This document shows, piece after piece, positions 43,847 through 51,613 of a stretch of DNA of 64,000 nt (the stretch's first letter is position 1; each line of letters begins with the position of its first letter). The notes under the pieces are model-generated. The model ran no database searches. It was not told the DNA's origin and was given only the letters and a program-made list of their open reading frames with translations. The stretch covers positions 867,099-931,098 of the forward strand of contig NZ_CP061305.1 of NCBI RefSeq assembly GCF_018687755.1, given 5' to 3'. The DNA is from Polynucleobacter sp. JS-Mosq-20-D10. Lineage in GTDB: Bacteria > Pseudomonadota > Gammaproteobacteria > Burkholderiales > Burkholderiaceae. A program made the translations under genes and the position numbers.

Positions 43847-43923
43847 ATCAAGCTCCTATGGTGATGCTGTATTAGTTGGAATCGATATATTGCCACTATT
43901 CAGAACCCCCTGTTTAGTCTAGA

Positions 43924-44280
43924 ATGATTCCTATGGGCCTGACTCTTTATTTGCGTGTTGCCGTCCTATCTTTCACCTTGGCCCAAATAAGCGCCTGTAC
44001 AGTTGATAAGCTAGAGGCTAGGTTACAGGCTGACCCACAATGTAAATCAGTCGTGAATTCTAAAACTGGTACCGTAATGCCGTGCCCCGGTACTGATAAA
44101 GAATTTTATAAATCTGTGCCAGCTTTAAATATGACAGTGCCCAAGGCGGTTCAAGCTGAAGTGGTGCAATCATCTCCTTCCAGCTTAGCATCCACTCCAA
44201 AAGTCCTTACTTCACCACTAGAGTGCAGGCCACAACTTCATCAAAAGTCTGGCAGCTTGATGCCTTGCCCAGCACCTTAG
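43924..44280 (+). CDS. Small secreted or lipid-anchored protein with a duplicated Cys motif, unknown function
   Basis: A 118-residue protein. The N-terminal hydrophobic stretch ends in AQISACTVDK, which could be a lipobox, so it is probably periplasmic or outer-membrane bound. The mature part contains two similar units: CKSVVNSKTGTVMPCPGT (about 39-56) and CRPQLHQKSGSLMPCPAP (101-118), each with two Cys about 13 residues apart. The duplication suggests a small repeated domain. I recognise no family. Confidence 0.6.
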   Translation: MIPMGLTLYLRVAVLSFTLAQISACTVDKLEARLQADPQCKSVVNSKTGTVMPCPGTDKEFYKSVPALNMTVPKAVQAEVVQSSPSSLASTPKVLTSPLECRPQLHQKSGSLMPCPAP

Positions 44281-44371
44281 GTTGCTTGGGTTCATAGTTT
44301 GTATTAAGCGTATGATTTGATACCGCTAGCTGTAAAGCTAATATCAAGCAAATCACTCACTGGAAGAAAAT

Positions 44372-45055
44372 ATGAACAAATTAGGCGCTTTAGTTGCCGC
44401 AATCTCCGTAGCTGCATTAGCTGCCTGTAGCAACACGCCTAAATTGGCAAGCCAGCCAATGCCCAAGTCTGGTTTTCTACCAAATTACTCGGTGCTAATG
44501 CCGATGGCGACATCTGAGGCCGATACTCGTATATGGAGATACCGTAAAGCCGATGTTAATCCAGGCGCCTACACCGCAGTGATCTTAGATCCAATCTACT
44601 TGAACCAAAATGCTACTAAGGAAATTTCTCCAGAGGTGATTAATCAAGCGCAGATTGCATTGCAAGATTCGATGGTGAATGCTGTAAACAGTCGTGGCAA
44701 TATTAAAATCGTAAATCAACCCGGTCCAGGGGTTGCTCGAATCTCCGTTGGTATTACTGGTGCGGAGAGCTCAGCAGATAGCCTGCAGCCATGGAATTTC
44801 ACGCCGATTGGCTTGGCAATGAATGCGGCTGCTTATGCTGGTGGTGTGAACTCTAAAACACCGGCAATGTTGGTAGAGAGCAAGATTACCGATAGCCAAA
44901 CTAAAGAAGTCATTGGCGAGGGCTTAGTCACTATTCAGGGTGAATCTTTTCGGACTGGCGGCGGTTCAGTTGAATCATTTGTAGCCATGGCTAAGAAGGT
45001 GGTCAAGGTAGCAATGGAGACTTCTGCAGACCCAAGAGCAACTGCCACAAAATAA
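44372..45055 (+). CDS. DUF3313-family lipoprotein
   Basis: A 227-residue protein with a lipoprotein signal peptide (MNKLGALVAAISVAALAAC, lipobox LAAC at residues 16-19). Features of DUF3313 are SGFLPNYSVLMPM, RIWRYRKADVNPGAYTAVILDPI and the C-terminal GGGSVESFVAMAKKVV. The function is unknown. It is followed after 8 bases by the EF-hand protein, so the two are probably co-transcribed. Confidence 0.82.
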   Translation: MNKLGALVAAISVAALAACSNTPKLASQPMPKSGFLPNYSVLMPMATSEADTRIWRYRKADVNPGAYTAVILDPIYLNQNATKEISPEVINQAQIALQDSMVNAVNSRGNIKIVNQPGPGVARISVGITGAESSADSLQPWNFTPIGLAMNAAAYAGGVNSKTPAMLVESKITDSQTKEVIGEGLVTIQGESFRTGGGSVESFVAMAKKVVKVAMETSADPRATATK

Positions 45056-45063
45056 GACTTCCT

Positions 45064-45327
45064 ATGCGATTTTCTATCGGTAGCTTATGCCTCATCGGCA
45101 CGGCAGCGTTCATGTTTCTAGCGGTCCCCGCCTATGCTAACGAAGCTTCACGTAACAAAGAGATTCAAGAGCGCTTTGCTAAATGCGATACCGATCGAGA
45201 CGGCAAGTTGACTATGGTTGAGGCTAAGGGCTGTATGCCTCGAATCTATGATCATTTCAGCAGAATTGATGAGCAGGGCAGGGGGTATGTCACCGTCGCT
45301 CAAATTCAGGCAATGGCAGATCGTTAA
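45064..45327 (+). CDS. Secreted EF-hand protein
   Basis: An 87-residue protein with a signal peptide (cleavage near AYAN, residue 26). One canonical EF-hand loop is visible, DTDRDGKLTMVEA (Asp42 to Glu53), and a degenerate second loop is IDEQGRGYVTVAQI. It may bind Ca2+ in the periplasm. It starts 8 bases after the DUF3313 gene and meets the convergent ppk2 remnant 1 base after its stop. Confidence 0.78.
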   Translation: MRFSIGSLCLIGTAAFMFLAVPAYANEASRNKEIQERFAKCDTDRDGKLTMVEAKGCMPRIYDHFSRIDEQGRGYVTVAQIQAMADR

Positions 45328-45328
45328 T

Positions 45329-46101
45329 CTATTGAGCGAGCCTCGGTAACTTTTTAGAATCTGCAGGCCAAGTCAGCACAATCTTCGGATCAATCTCTAA
45401 GATCTTCTTATCTTTGTCTGGATAGTCCACTCGTGATAATAAATCGGCAATCAGATTGAGGTGTGCAAGCTTTTTATCATTAGCACTTACAACTGTCCAT
45501 GGGGCATCTGATGAGCTAGTTTTTTTGAGCATGCTATCCCTAGCGTCTGAGTAGGCGTCCCACATCTTTTGTGCTTTTTGATCTATCGGGCTAATCTTCC
45601 ATTGCTTAAGTGGATCCTTCGCGCGATCCTTGAGTCGAGAAACTTGCTCTTCTTTACTGATATCCAGGTAATACTTCATTAGCTGGATATCTGATCCGAC
45701 CAGTAGAGATTCAAAATCATTCACCGTATGCATAAACTGCTTGTACTGCGCATCAGTGCAAAATCCCATGACTTTTTCAACGCCCGCACGGTTATACCAA
45801 CTGCGGTTGAATAATACGAATTCACCTGCAGTTGGAAGTTGAGCAACATATCTTTGGAAGTACCATTCGCCTTCCTCGCGCGGGGAGGGCTTATTCAGGG
45901 CAACGACTCTGCTATCTCTAGGGCTTAATGTTCCGTAATGCTTTTAATGGATCCGTCTTTGCCGGCTGTATCACGCCCTTCGAAAATGACTAAGAGTCGC
46001 TTACCCTTTTGAATAATGTGACGCTGAAGTTTGACCAATTCAATTTGAAGAAGTCTGAGGTCTGCCTCGTAAGTGTGTTCATGAATGTCAGATTTACTCA
46101 C
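45329..46101 (-). pseudogene. ppk2: Polyphosphate kinase 2 (PPK2), one-base frameshift
   Basis: Reading from GTG at 46101, the frame gives SDIHEHTYEADLRLLQIELVK and the Walker A EGRDTAGKDGSIKSITEH, then stops at a TAA. Removing one missing base at 45924-45928 (CATTAAGC for CATTTAAGC) restores SPRDSRVVALNKP, EGEWYFQRYVAQLPTAGEF, FNRSWYNRAGVEKVMGF, and then the 3' part from ATG at 45769, with YYLDISKEEQ and KDPLKQWKISPID. The full protein would be about 257 residues, normal for PPK2, which makes GTP or ATP from polyphosphate. It could be a real mutation or a sequencing error. Confidence 0.8.
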
Positions 46102-46125
46102 GGGCAGACTTCACTATGCAATTGA

Positions 46126-46419
46126 CTATGAAGCAGTTGGCGTTGCTGGAATCACTTTTTTCGCAACTACTTTCTTGGCAGGAGCCTTTTTCGCTACTAC
46201 TTTCTTTGCTGGCGCTTTCTTAGCTACGACCTTTTTAGCTGGAGTCTTTTTTGCAGGGACTTTTTTGGCCGCTGCTTTTTTGGAGACTACCTTTTTAGCT
46301 GGAGCTTTTTTCTCGAGCTTGTCCAAGGCTTTTGCAAGCTTGTCGATGAGCTTTTCTCTATCTGCCTCGAGCTTATCTAGCTTTTTCAATAATTGCTTCA
46401 CTAATTTTTTCTGACTCAT
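46126..46419 (-). CDS. Lysine-rich histone H1-like / AlgP-type protein
   Basis: A 97-residue protein in two parts. Residues 1-37 form an amphipathic leucine-heptad helix (LVKQLLKKLDKLEADREKL), a likely coiled coil. The rest is a tandem of Ala-Lys-Pro units (KKAPAKKVVAKKAPAKKVV), as in bacterial histone H1-like proteins that bind DNA and sometimes polyphosphate. The DNA repeats are imperfect, so length may vary between strains. It is on the same strand directly upstream of ppk2 (25 bases), which invites a polyphosphate link. Confidence 0.8.
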   Translation of the reverse strand: MSQKKLVKQLLKKLDKLEADREKLIDKLAKALDKLEKKAPAKKVVSKKAAAKKVPAKKTPAKKVVAKKAPAKKVVAKKAPAKKVVAKKVIPATPTAS

Positions 46420-46626
46420 GGTGTATTCCTTTCAATAGGATGCTGTTTATTCAATCTGCGTAAATGGCCGATGTCTCATTCCTGATCCTACGTTTTATTG
46501 GGATGAGTTTCAAGCGATTGTGACAGTCAGCGCCATATTTAATTGGGTGCTACGTGTATTTCATCCCCTGCAAGAGCAAGGAGTTAATATTTAGTCTTAG
46601 TCCCATTTTGAAAAGAAAGCATCTAT

Positions 46627-47631
46627 ATGCGCCCACCCCTGAAATACATCCTCTCCGTCAGCTTGCTGCTCCTGAGCTCTTTGGTTTCCGCGCAAAAAAA
46701 TGATGCCATTATTCAGACGGGGCAAGTGCAGGAGGCCATGGCACGAGGCGCAATTCTTTGGGATGTGCGCGATGAAAAAAGTTACTTAGAGGGGCATATC
46801 CCTGGCGCAATCAATATCGGTGATGCAGGCAACATTCTGAGGGATGCAAATAAAGAGGATTACATCGCCACCGCAAAAATTCAGTCTATTTTTAATGCTG
46901 CCGGACTCGATGTGAATAAAGACATTGTGGTGTACGGCTCGCGCGGAAATCCCTACGCTTACTTTGGCCTCTATACGATTCATTATTTTGGCGGTAAGCA
47001 GGCTCAAATCTATCACGACGGGGTTGATGCTTGGAAATCGGCTGGATTACCGCTTCAAAAGGAGCGCCCCAGTCTGCCGGCTGTTTCCGTAACACTGGTG
47101 CCTCAGCCTCAGTTGCTGGTGACAAATGAGGAGATGCTGAGGTTGGCTCAAACAAAATCGGTCCAAATTATTGACGCGCGAACTCCTGATGAGTTTTCTG
47201 GCAAAGATGTTCGTGCAATTCGAGGTGGCCACATTCCCAATGCAATCAATATTCCCTACGAGGAAAATTGGCAGGATCCTGCAACGTCCATTAAGCTTGG
47301 CAAGAAGCAGGTATCTGATAATTCGGGAATGGCTCTAAAAAGCCAGGCAGATTTGAAAAAGTTGTATTCGAACCTGGACCCCAATCAAGAGACAGTGGTC
47401 TATTGTCAAAGCGGTGTGCGTGCTGCTGAAACAGCCACAGTCCTCAAAAATCTTGGTTTTAAAAAGGTGAAGGTTTATGACTCATCGTGGCTGGGTTGGG
47501 GAAATAACCTCAAAGCTCAAGTCTCTGACGAAAGTTTTTTAAATGTAGGCGCCCTGAATGCAAAAATATCTGCAATGCAAAACAAGATTAATCAGTTGGA
47601 AGAGGCTTTAAAGGCCAGAGGTAGCAATTAA
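46627..47631 (+). CDS. Tandem rhodanese-domain sulfurtransferase, secreted
   Basis: A 334-residue protein with a signal peptide (MRPPLKYILSVSLLLLSSLVSAQ). Two rhodanese domains follow: the first has DVRDEKSYLEGHIPGAINIG but VVYGSRGNPYAY in place of an active-site Cys loop; the second has DARTPDEFSGKDVRAIRGGHIPNAINIPY and VVYCQSGVRAAE with the active Cys. The C-terminus is a coiled coil (KISAMQNKINQLEEALKARG). It transfers sulfane sulfur, here in the periplasm. A strong terminator follows. Confidence 0.87.
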   Translation: MRPPLKYILSVSLLLLSSLVSAQKNDAIIQTGQVQEAMARGAILWDVRDEKSYLEGHIPGAINIGDAGNILRDANKEDYIATAKIQSIFNAAGLDVNKDIVVYGSRGNPYAYFGLYTIHYFGGKQAQIYHDGVDAWKSAGLPLQKERPSLPAVSVTLVPQPQLLVTNEEMLRLAQTKSVQIIDARTPDEFSGKDVRAIRGGHIPNAINIPYEENWQDPATSIKLGKKQVSDNSGMALKSQADLKKLYSNLDPNQETVVYCQSGVRAAETATVLKNLGFKKVKVYDSSWLGWGNNLKAQVSDESFLNVGALNAKISAMQNKINQLEEALKARGSN

Positions 47632-47657
47632 TGCTCACCATTATTTGGCTCTAAATT

Positions 47658-47694
47658 AAAAAACCCCAGATAGGAGATCTTCTGGGGTTTTTTT
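47658..47694 (+). terminator. Intrinsic terminator after the rhodanese gene (bidirectional)
   Basis: AAAAACCCCAGA pairs with TCTGGGGTTTTTTT around a 10-base loop. The A and T tracts on both sides allow it to serve the rhodanese gene and the convergent minus-strand gene at 47707. Confidence 0.9.
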
Positions 47695-47706
47695 GAGTGA
47701 AGCGGA

Positions 47707-47892
47707 TTATTCTGGGTGGAAGTTATTGCTGGCCATAAAGCTGATAGTGCGCTCAAAGCCCAAAATACGGATGTAGCGCCAGGCGATATCGCGGTATTTG
47801 CTGTCTAAATAGCCAATAGCGACTTCAGGCGTCCTTTTAGACAAGTCGATCTGCTCAATGGTGCGGGCCCAACGTTTAAGTCTTGTTGACAT
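47707..47892 (-). CDS. Small basic protein of unknown function (61 aa)
   Basis: The ATG at 47892 is preceded by GGAGG at the right distance, and the earlier in-frame codons upstream do not have one, so I use 61 residues: MSTRLKRWARTIEQIDLSK then TPEVAIGYLDSKYRDIAWRY and ILGFERTISFM. It is basic, with aromatic and Arg-rich helices. I recognise no family. It lies 14 bases from the shared terminator. Confidence 0.6.
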   Translation of the reverse strand: MSTRLKRWARTIEQIDLSKRTPEVAIGYLDSKYRDIAWRYIRILGFERTISFMASNNFHPE

Positions 47893-48005
47893 TTTTACTA
47901 CCTCCATGAGCATACAACGCATGGAAAAGAGGCTGAGATGACAGAAATAAGTAATATTTTTAAAGAAATTAACAAAAACTAGTCAAATCAATTGTTTTTA
48001 CCACT

Positions 48006-48404
48006 TTAAAGCTGCTTTTCCGTTGCAACTCGCTCTTTTTTTGCTGCCTTAGCCCGCGCTTTGATGGGTTTGAGGAACATCAGCAGACATACAAACCCGA
48101 CTGTTCCTATGGTGGTTTCTAGAGCAGCCATCCAAAAATTGACTCCAGTTTCCAAAATACGGACTAAGCCCTCGGTGATGTAGAGCAGGATCAGCATGGA
48201 GGCCCATTGCATGGTGTAGACATTACCTCTCCACAGGCCTGGAATGGCAAATAACAAGGGGATGGCCTTGAGAATGAGCCAAGAGCCTCCCGGCCTGAGT
48301 GGTGAGATAAACCATTCCCAAGCAATACACAGAATAAACAGGTCAACAAAAGCTGCTGTAGCGATCAGTTGGTAGGGGTTTTTGGAGAGCCAGCTTTTGA
48401 GCAT
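48006..48404 (-). CDS. DUF2069 membrane protein
   Basis: A 132-residue inner-membrane protein with four hydrophobic segments (about 12-30, 42-60, 65-85, 90-110) and a basic C-terminal tail (KPIKARAKAAKKERVA). LRPGGSWLILKAIPLLFAIPGLWRGNVYTMQWASMLILLYITEG is the DUF2069 core. The function is unknown. It starts 8 bases after wrbA on the same strand, a pairing common in betaproteobacteria. Confidence 0.88.
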   Translation of the reverse strand: MLKSWLSKNPYQLIATAAFVDLFILCIAWEWFISPLRPGGSWLILKAIPLLFAIPGLWRGNVYTMQWASMLILLYITEGLVRILETGVNFWMAALETTIGTVGFVCLLMFLKPIKARAKAAKKERVATEKQL

Positions 48405-48412
48405 GAATTGCC

Positions 48413-49009
48413 TTAAATGAGTTTGAGTGCTGCAAGTGCCAAGCGTTTACCTTGTGCAATAGCCAGGCGCTGTTCTTCAGCGCTAATCGGCGCTCGACCA
48501 TCAGCGTGTGCAAGGTGGGTAACGCCATAAGGACTGCCACCGCTTGAGGTGCTCATCAGGTCTGGCTCGCTATACGGTATGCCCATGAGCATCATGCCGT
48601 GGTGAAGCAAGGGAATCATCATGGTGAGAAGGGTGCTTTCTTGACCCCCATGCAGGCTACCCGTACTAGTAAAGACGCAGGCTGGTTTACCAACGAGAGC
48701 CCCATTGAGCCATTCTGAGGAGCTGCCATCCCAAAAGTATTTCATGGGAGCGGCCATATTGCCAAAGCGCGTAGGAGAACCTAGGGCTAGACCAATACAT
48801 TCTTTTAGGTCGGCATATTCAACATAGGGAGCGCCATCAGCCGGGACAGCGGCTTCCGTAGCCTCACATACTGTGGAGATCGCTGGCACGGTGCGTAGTC
48901 TGGCGTTAACGCCCGGGACACTTTCAATACCCTCGGCAATCAGTCGAGCTAAGTCTCGGGTTGCTCCATAGCGTGAGTAGTACAACACTAAAATGTCAGA
49001 TTGGCTCAT
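48413..49009 (-). CDS. wrbA: NAD(P)H:quinone oxidoreductase, WrbA family
   Basis: A 198-residue flavodoxin-like protein that reduces quinones by two electrons with FMN. The FMN phosphate loop is YYSRYGATRDLARLI (about 10-24), and LALGSPTRFGNMAAPMKYF plus VFTSTGSLHGGQESTLLTM are the other FMN-binding stretches. It is in the cytoplasm and forms tetramers. It is followed by the DUF2069 gene, and the divergent yihY gene begins about 20 bases away. Confidence 0.93.
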   Translation of the reverse strand: MSQSDILVLYYSRYGATRDLARLIAEGIESVPGVNARLRTVPAISTVCEATEAAVPADGAPYVEYADLKECIGLALGSPTRFGNMAAPMKYFWDGSSSEWLNGALVGKPACVFTSTGSLHGGQESTLLTMMIPLLHHGMMLMGIPYSEPDLMSTSSGGSPYGVTHLAHADGRAPISAEEQRLAIAQGKRLALAALKLI

Positions 49010-49027
49010 ATTCTTCTCTTATCTCTT

Positions 49028-49888
49028 ATGATATGGGCGATGCGCCTCATACAGAATCCTCAATTATGGCTCTCTCTTGGGAAAGAGATCTGGGATCGTA
49101 ACCGGGGTCAAAATCTGAAGCAAGTAGCGGCTAGCTTGGCCTTTACCACCACGCTTGCTTTGATTCCAATGCTAACTGTGGCTTCCATTTTGATCGGCTA
49201 TCTCCCCAGTGTAGTTCGAATTAAGTATGCCTTTCAGACCTGGTTACTGGACACCTATATGCCGGGTGGTTTAAATCAGCAGGTCTTTAATTACTTGGAT
49301 CAATTTTCAGCTCAGGCCAAAGGCCTCACCTTGATTGGTTTGGTCGTCCTGGTGATTACCACGCTCATGACATTGGCAGTTATTGAGAGTGCCTTTAATC
49401 AGATCTTTCGTGTCTCTGAAAGTCGACCTATTTTGAAGAAGGTTGCGATCTATTCATCCGCAACCATATTGGGGCCCATCCTATTGGGTATTGGCACCTA
49501 TTTGAGTGGTCTTCTATTTAGTGCGGCAGAGGGTTGGACGGAAACCCTGAGTTTTGGTTTGGGGTTTGTGGCAACGGTGGTGCCAGTACTTCTGGCCATA
49601 TCCGTATTTTCTGTCGCTTACAAAATCCTCCCTTATACCCAAATTGAGTGGCGCGATGCTTTAAGTGGCGCTTTCTTTGCAGCTCTGACTTTTGAGTTGA
49701 TGAAGTTTGGCTTTGGTCTATTTCTAACCAATGTCGCCTTTTACAAGACGGTCTATGGCGCTTTTGCGATCTTCCCATTGGTGCTGATTTGGATTTACCT
49801 TACCTGGTGGATTACCTTGGCTGGGGCGGTCCTAGTTGCCAATCTCCCCAGCATTCGGAATGGGTTGCTTAGGGTTATTCGTTACTGA
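49028..49888 (+). CDS. YihY/BrkB family inner-membrane protein
   Basis: A protein of about 286 residues with six hydrophobic segments of the YihY/virulence factor BrkB family. The start is the ATG at 49028 (or 49040); the TTG at 49001 would overlap the wrbA gene. EIWDRNRGQNLKQVAASLAFTTTLALIPMLTVA near the N-terminus and LIWIYLTWWITLAGAVLVANL near the C-terminus are typical. The function is uncertain; early annotation as ribonuclease BN is wrong for this family. Confidence 0.87.
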   Translation: MIWAMRLIQNPQLWLSLGKEIWDRNRGQNLKQVAASLAFTTTLALIPMLTVASILIGYLPSVVRIKYAFQTWLLDTYMPGGLNQQVFNYLDQFSAQAKGLTLIGLVVLVITTLMTLAVIESAFNQIFRVSESRPILKKVAIYSSATILGPILLGIGTYLSGLLFSAAEGWTETLSFGLGFVATVVPVLLAISVFSVAYKILPYTQIEWRDALSGAFFAALTFELMKFGFGLFLTNVAFYKTVYGAFAIFPLVLIWIYLTWWITLAGAVLVANLPSIRNGLLRVIRY

Positions 49889-49965
49889 AATACTTTCCGT
49901 GCCCCTTGATTCCTTGGGGGCATAAGAATATATTGGTCAGGTAAGAACCCATTAGTGGAGATCAA

Positions 49966-50421
49966 ATGAAAGTTTGCGACATACTGCGCGTTAAGGGCAG
50001 CACACTATTTACAGTGGCTCCGGATACTGCTTTGCAAACGGCCGTCTTGGTCATGAGTGAACATGACATCGGCTCATTGGTGGTGATGGAGTACGACAAG
50101 CTCGTGGGTATCCTGACATTCCGTGAAGTGATTGCAGCTTTGGCAAAACACCATGGCAAATTAGATGACCTCAAAGTTCAAGGCGTCATGAATGCCAAGC
50201 CTTTGACGTGCAACATGGAGACTGAGATTGATGAGGTTCGCCGCATGATGCTAGTTGACCATGCCCGCTACTTGCCGGTGATTGATCAAAAGATGTTGAT
50301 GGGCGTTATTTCTTTCTACGACGTGGCTAAATCCGTTGTTGAGGCCCAGGACTTCGAAAACACCATGCTCAAGGCTTACATCCGAGACTGGCCAGAAGAG
50401 GCCGAAAAAGCTACTCCATAG
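49966..50421 (+). CDS. CBS-domain protein
   Basis: A 151-residue protein with two CBS domains (about 8-65 and 75-130): VAPDTALQTAVLVMSEHDIGSLVVMEYDKLVGILTFREV and CNMETEIDEVRRMMLVDHARYLPVIDQKMLMGVISFYDV. CBS pairs bind adenine nucleotides and act as regulators. The family occurs as a stand-alone protein near aroC in betaproteobacteria. Confidence 0.85.
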   Translation: MKVCDILRVKGSTLFTVAPDTALQTAVLVMSEHDIGSLVVMEYDKLVGILTFREVIAALAKHHGKLDDLKVQGVMNAKPLTCNMETEIDEVRRMMLVDHARYLPVIDQKMLMGVISFYDVAKSVVEAQDFENTMLKAYIRDWPEEAEKATP

Positions 50422-50464
50422 ACTCAGCCTAGCCCAAGCCTCCGAGCAATGACATAATGTCAAT

Positions 50465-51580
50465 ATGTCAGGAAATACATTAGGCCTTCTCTTTACTGTC
50501 ACCACTTTTGGTGAATCCCACGGTCCCGCCATTGGCGCTATTGTTGATGGATGCCCTCCAGGCATGTCTCTGTGTGAGGCGGACTTGCAGATTGATTTGG
50601 ATCGTCGCAAGCCAGGAACCTCACGCCATGTTACCCAACGCCAAGAGGCTGATAGAGTAGAAATTCTGTCTGGTGTGTATGAAGGCAAAACCACGGGTGC
50701 GCCCATTGGCTTGTTAATTCGGAATACCGATCAACGCAGTCAAGATTACGGCAACATCCTCCAAACATTTAGACCTGGTCATGCGGATTACGCTTATCAC
50801 TATAAATACGGTTTGCGTGATCCTCGTGGGGGTGGGCGCTCTTCAGCAAGACTGACCGCACCTGTAGTAGCCGCAGCAGCGATTGCCAAGAAGTGGCTCA
50901 AAGAACAATATGGCACGGAGTTTTATGGCTATATGAGCCAGCTCGGTGAAATCGAAATCCCATTTAAAGATACAGCGCTAATTGAGAGCAATCCTTTCTT
51001 TGCCGCTAATGCCGATATCGTTCCTCAGTTAGAGGCTTATATGGATGCGCTGCGCAAAGCAGGGGACTCTTGCGGGGCGAAGATTGAAGTGCGGGCGCGC
51101 AATGTGCCCATCGGATTGGGTGAGCCTTTATTTGATAAGTTGGATGCTGATATTGCGCATGCCATGATGGGTATTAATGCAGTGAAGGGCGTTGAGATTG
51201 GCTCTGGCTTTAGGTCAGTAGCGCAACGTGGCAGTGAGCATGGTGATGAATTGCATCCAGATGGATTTGCTAGCAATAATGCAGGCGGTACTTTAGGCGG
51301 TATCAGTACTGGCCAAGATTTGCGTGTATCGATTGCTATTAAGCCAACCTCCAGTATTTTGAGCCCAAAAGAATCGGTTGATTTAGATGGCAAACCTATT
51401 ACTGTGCAAACTAAGGGTCGTCATGATCCTTGTGTTGGTATTCGCGCCACTCCAATTGCGGAAGCGATGTTAGCCTTAGTATTGATAGACCACGCTTTGC
51501 GTCATCGTGCCCAATGCGGCGATGTGAAACATGCTGTTCCGTCGATCCCTGCTGCACGTCCTGGCTCTGCAACGGATTAA
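50465..51580 (+). CDS. aroC: Chorismate synthase
   Basis: A 371-residue FMN-dependent enzyme that makes chorismate from EPSP. Signatures: GNTLGLLFTVTTFGESHGPAIGAIVDGCPPG (residues about 4-34), RPGHADYAYHYKYGLRDPRGGGRSSARLTA, and HGDELHPDGFASNNAGGTLGGISTGQ. It is cytoplasmic. Just before the ATG (50450-50462) there is a short palindrome TGACATAATGTCA in place of an obvious ribosome-binding site. Confidence 0.97.
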   Translation: MSGNTLGLLFTVTTFGESHGPAIGAIVDGCPPGMSLCEADLQIDLDRRKPGTSRHVTQRQEADRVEILSGVYEGKTTGAPIGLLIRNTDQRSQDYGNILQTFRPGHADYAYHYKYGLRDPRGGGRSSARLTAPVVAAAAIAKKWLKEQYGTEFYGYMSQLGEIEIPFKDTALIESNPFFAANADIVPQLEAYMDALRKAGDSCGAKIEVRARNVPIGLGEPLFDKLDADIAHAMMGINAVKGVEIGSGFRSVAQRGSEHGDELHPDGFASNNAGGTLGGISTGQDLRVSIAIKPTSSILSPKESVDLDGKPITVQTKGRHDPCVGIRATPIAEAMLALVLIDHALRHRAQCGDVKHAVPSIPAARPGSATD

Positions 51581-51613
51581 ATTCAAAATCCATTTTAGAA
51601 AACTAAAAAGAAA

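Noticed and set aside
46085..46414. Plus-strand frame opposite the lysine-rich protein
   Set aside because: It is the low-complexity mirror (Phe/Ala/Thr-rich) of the KKAPAKK repeats.
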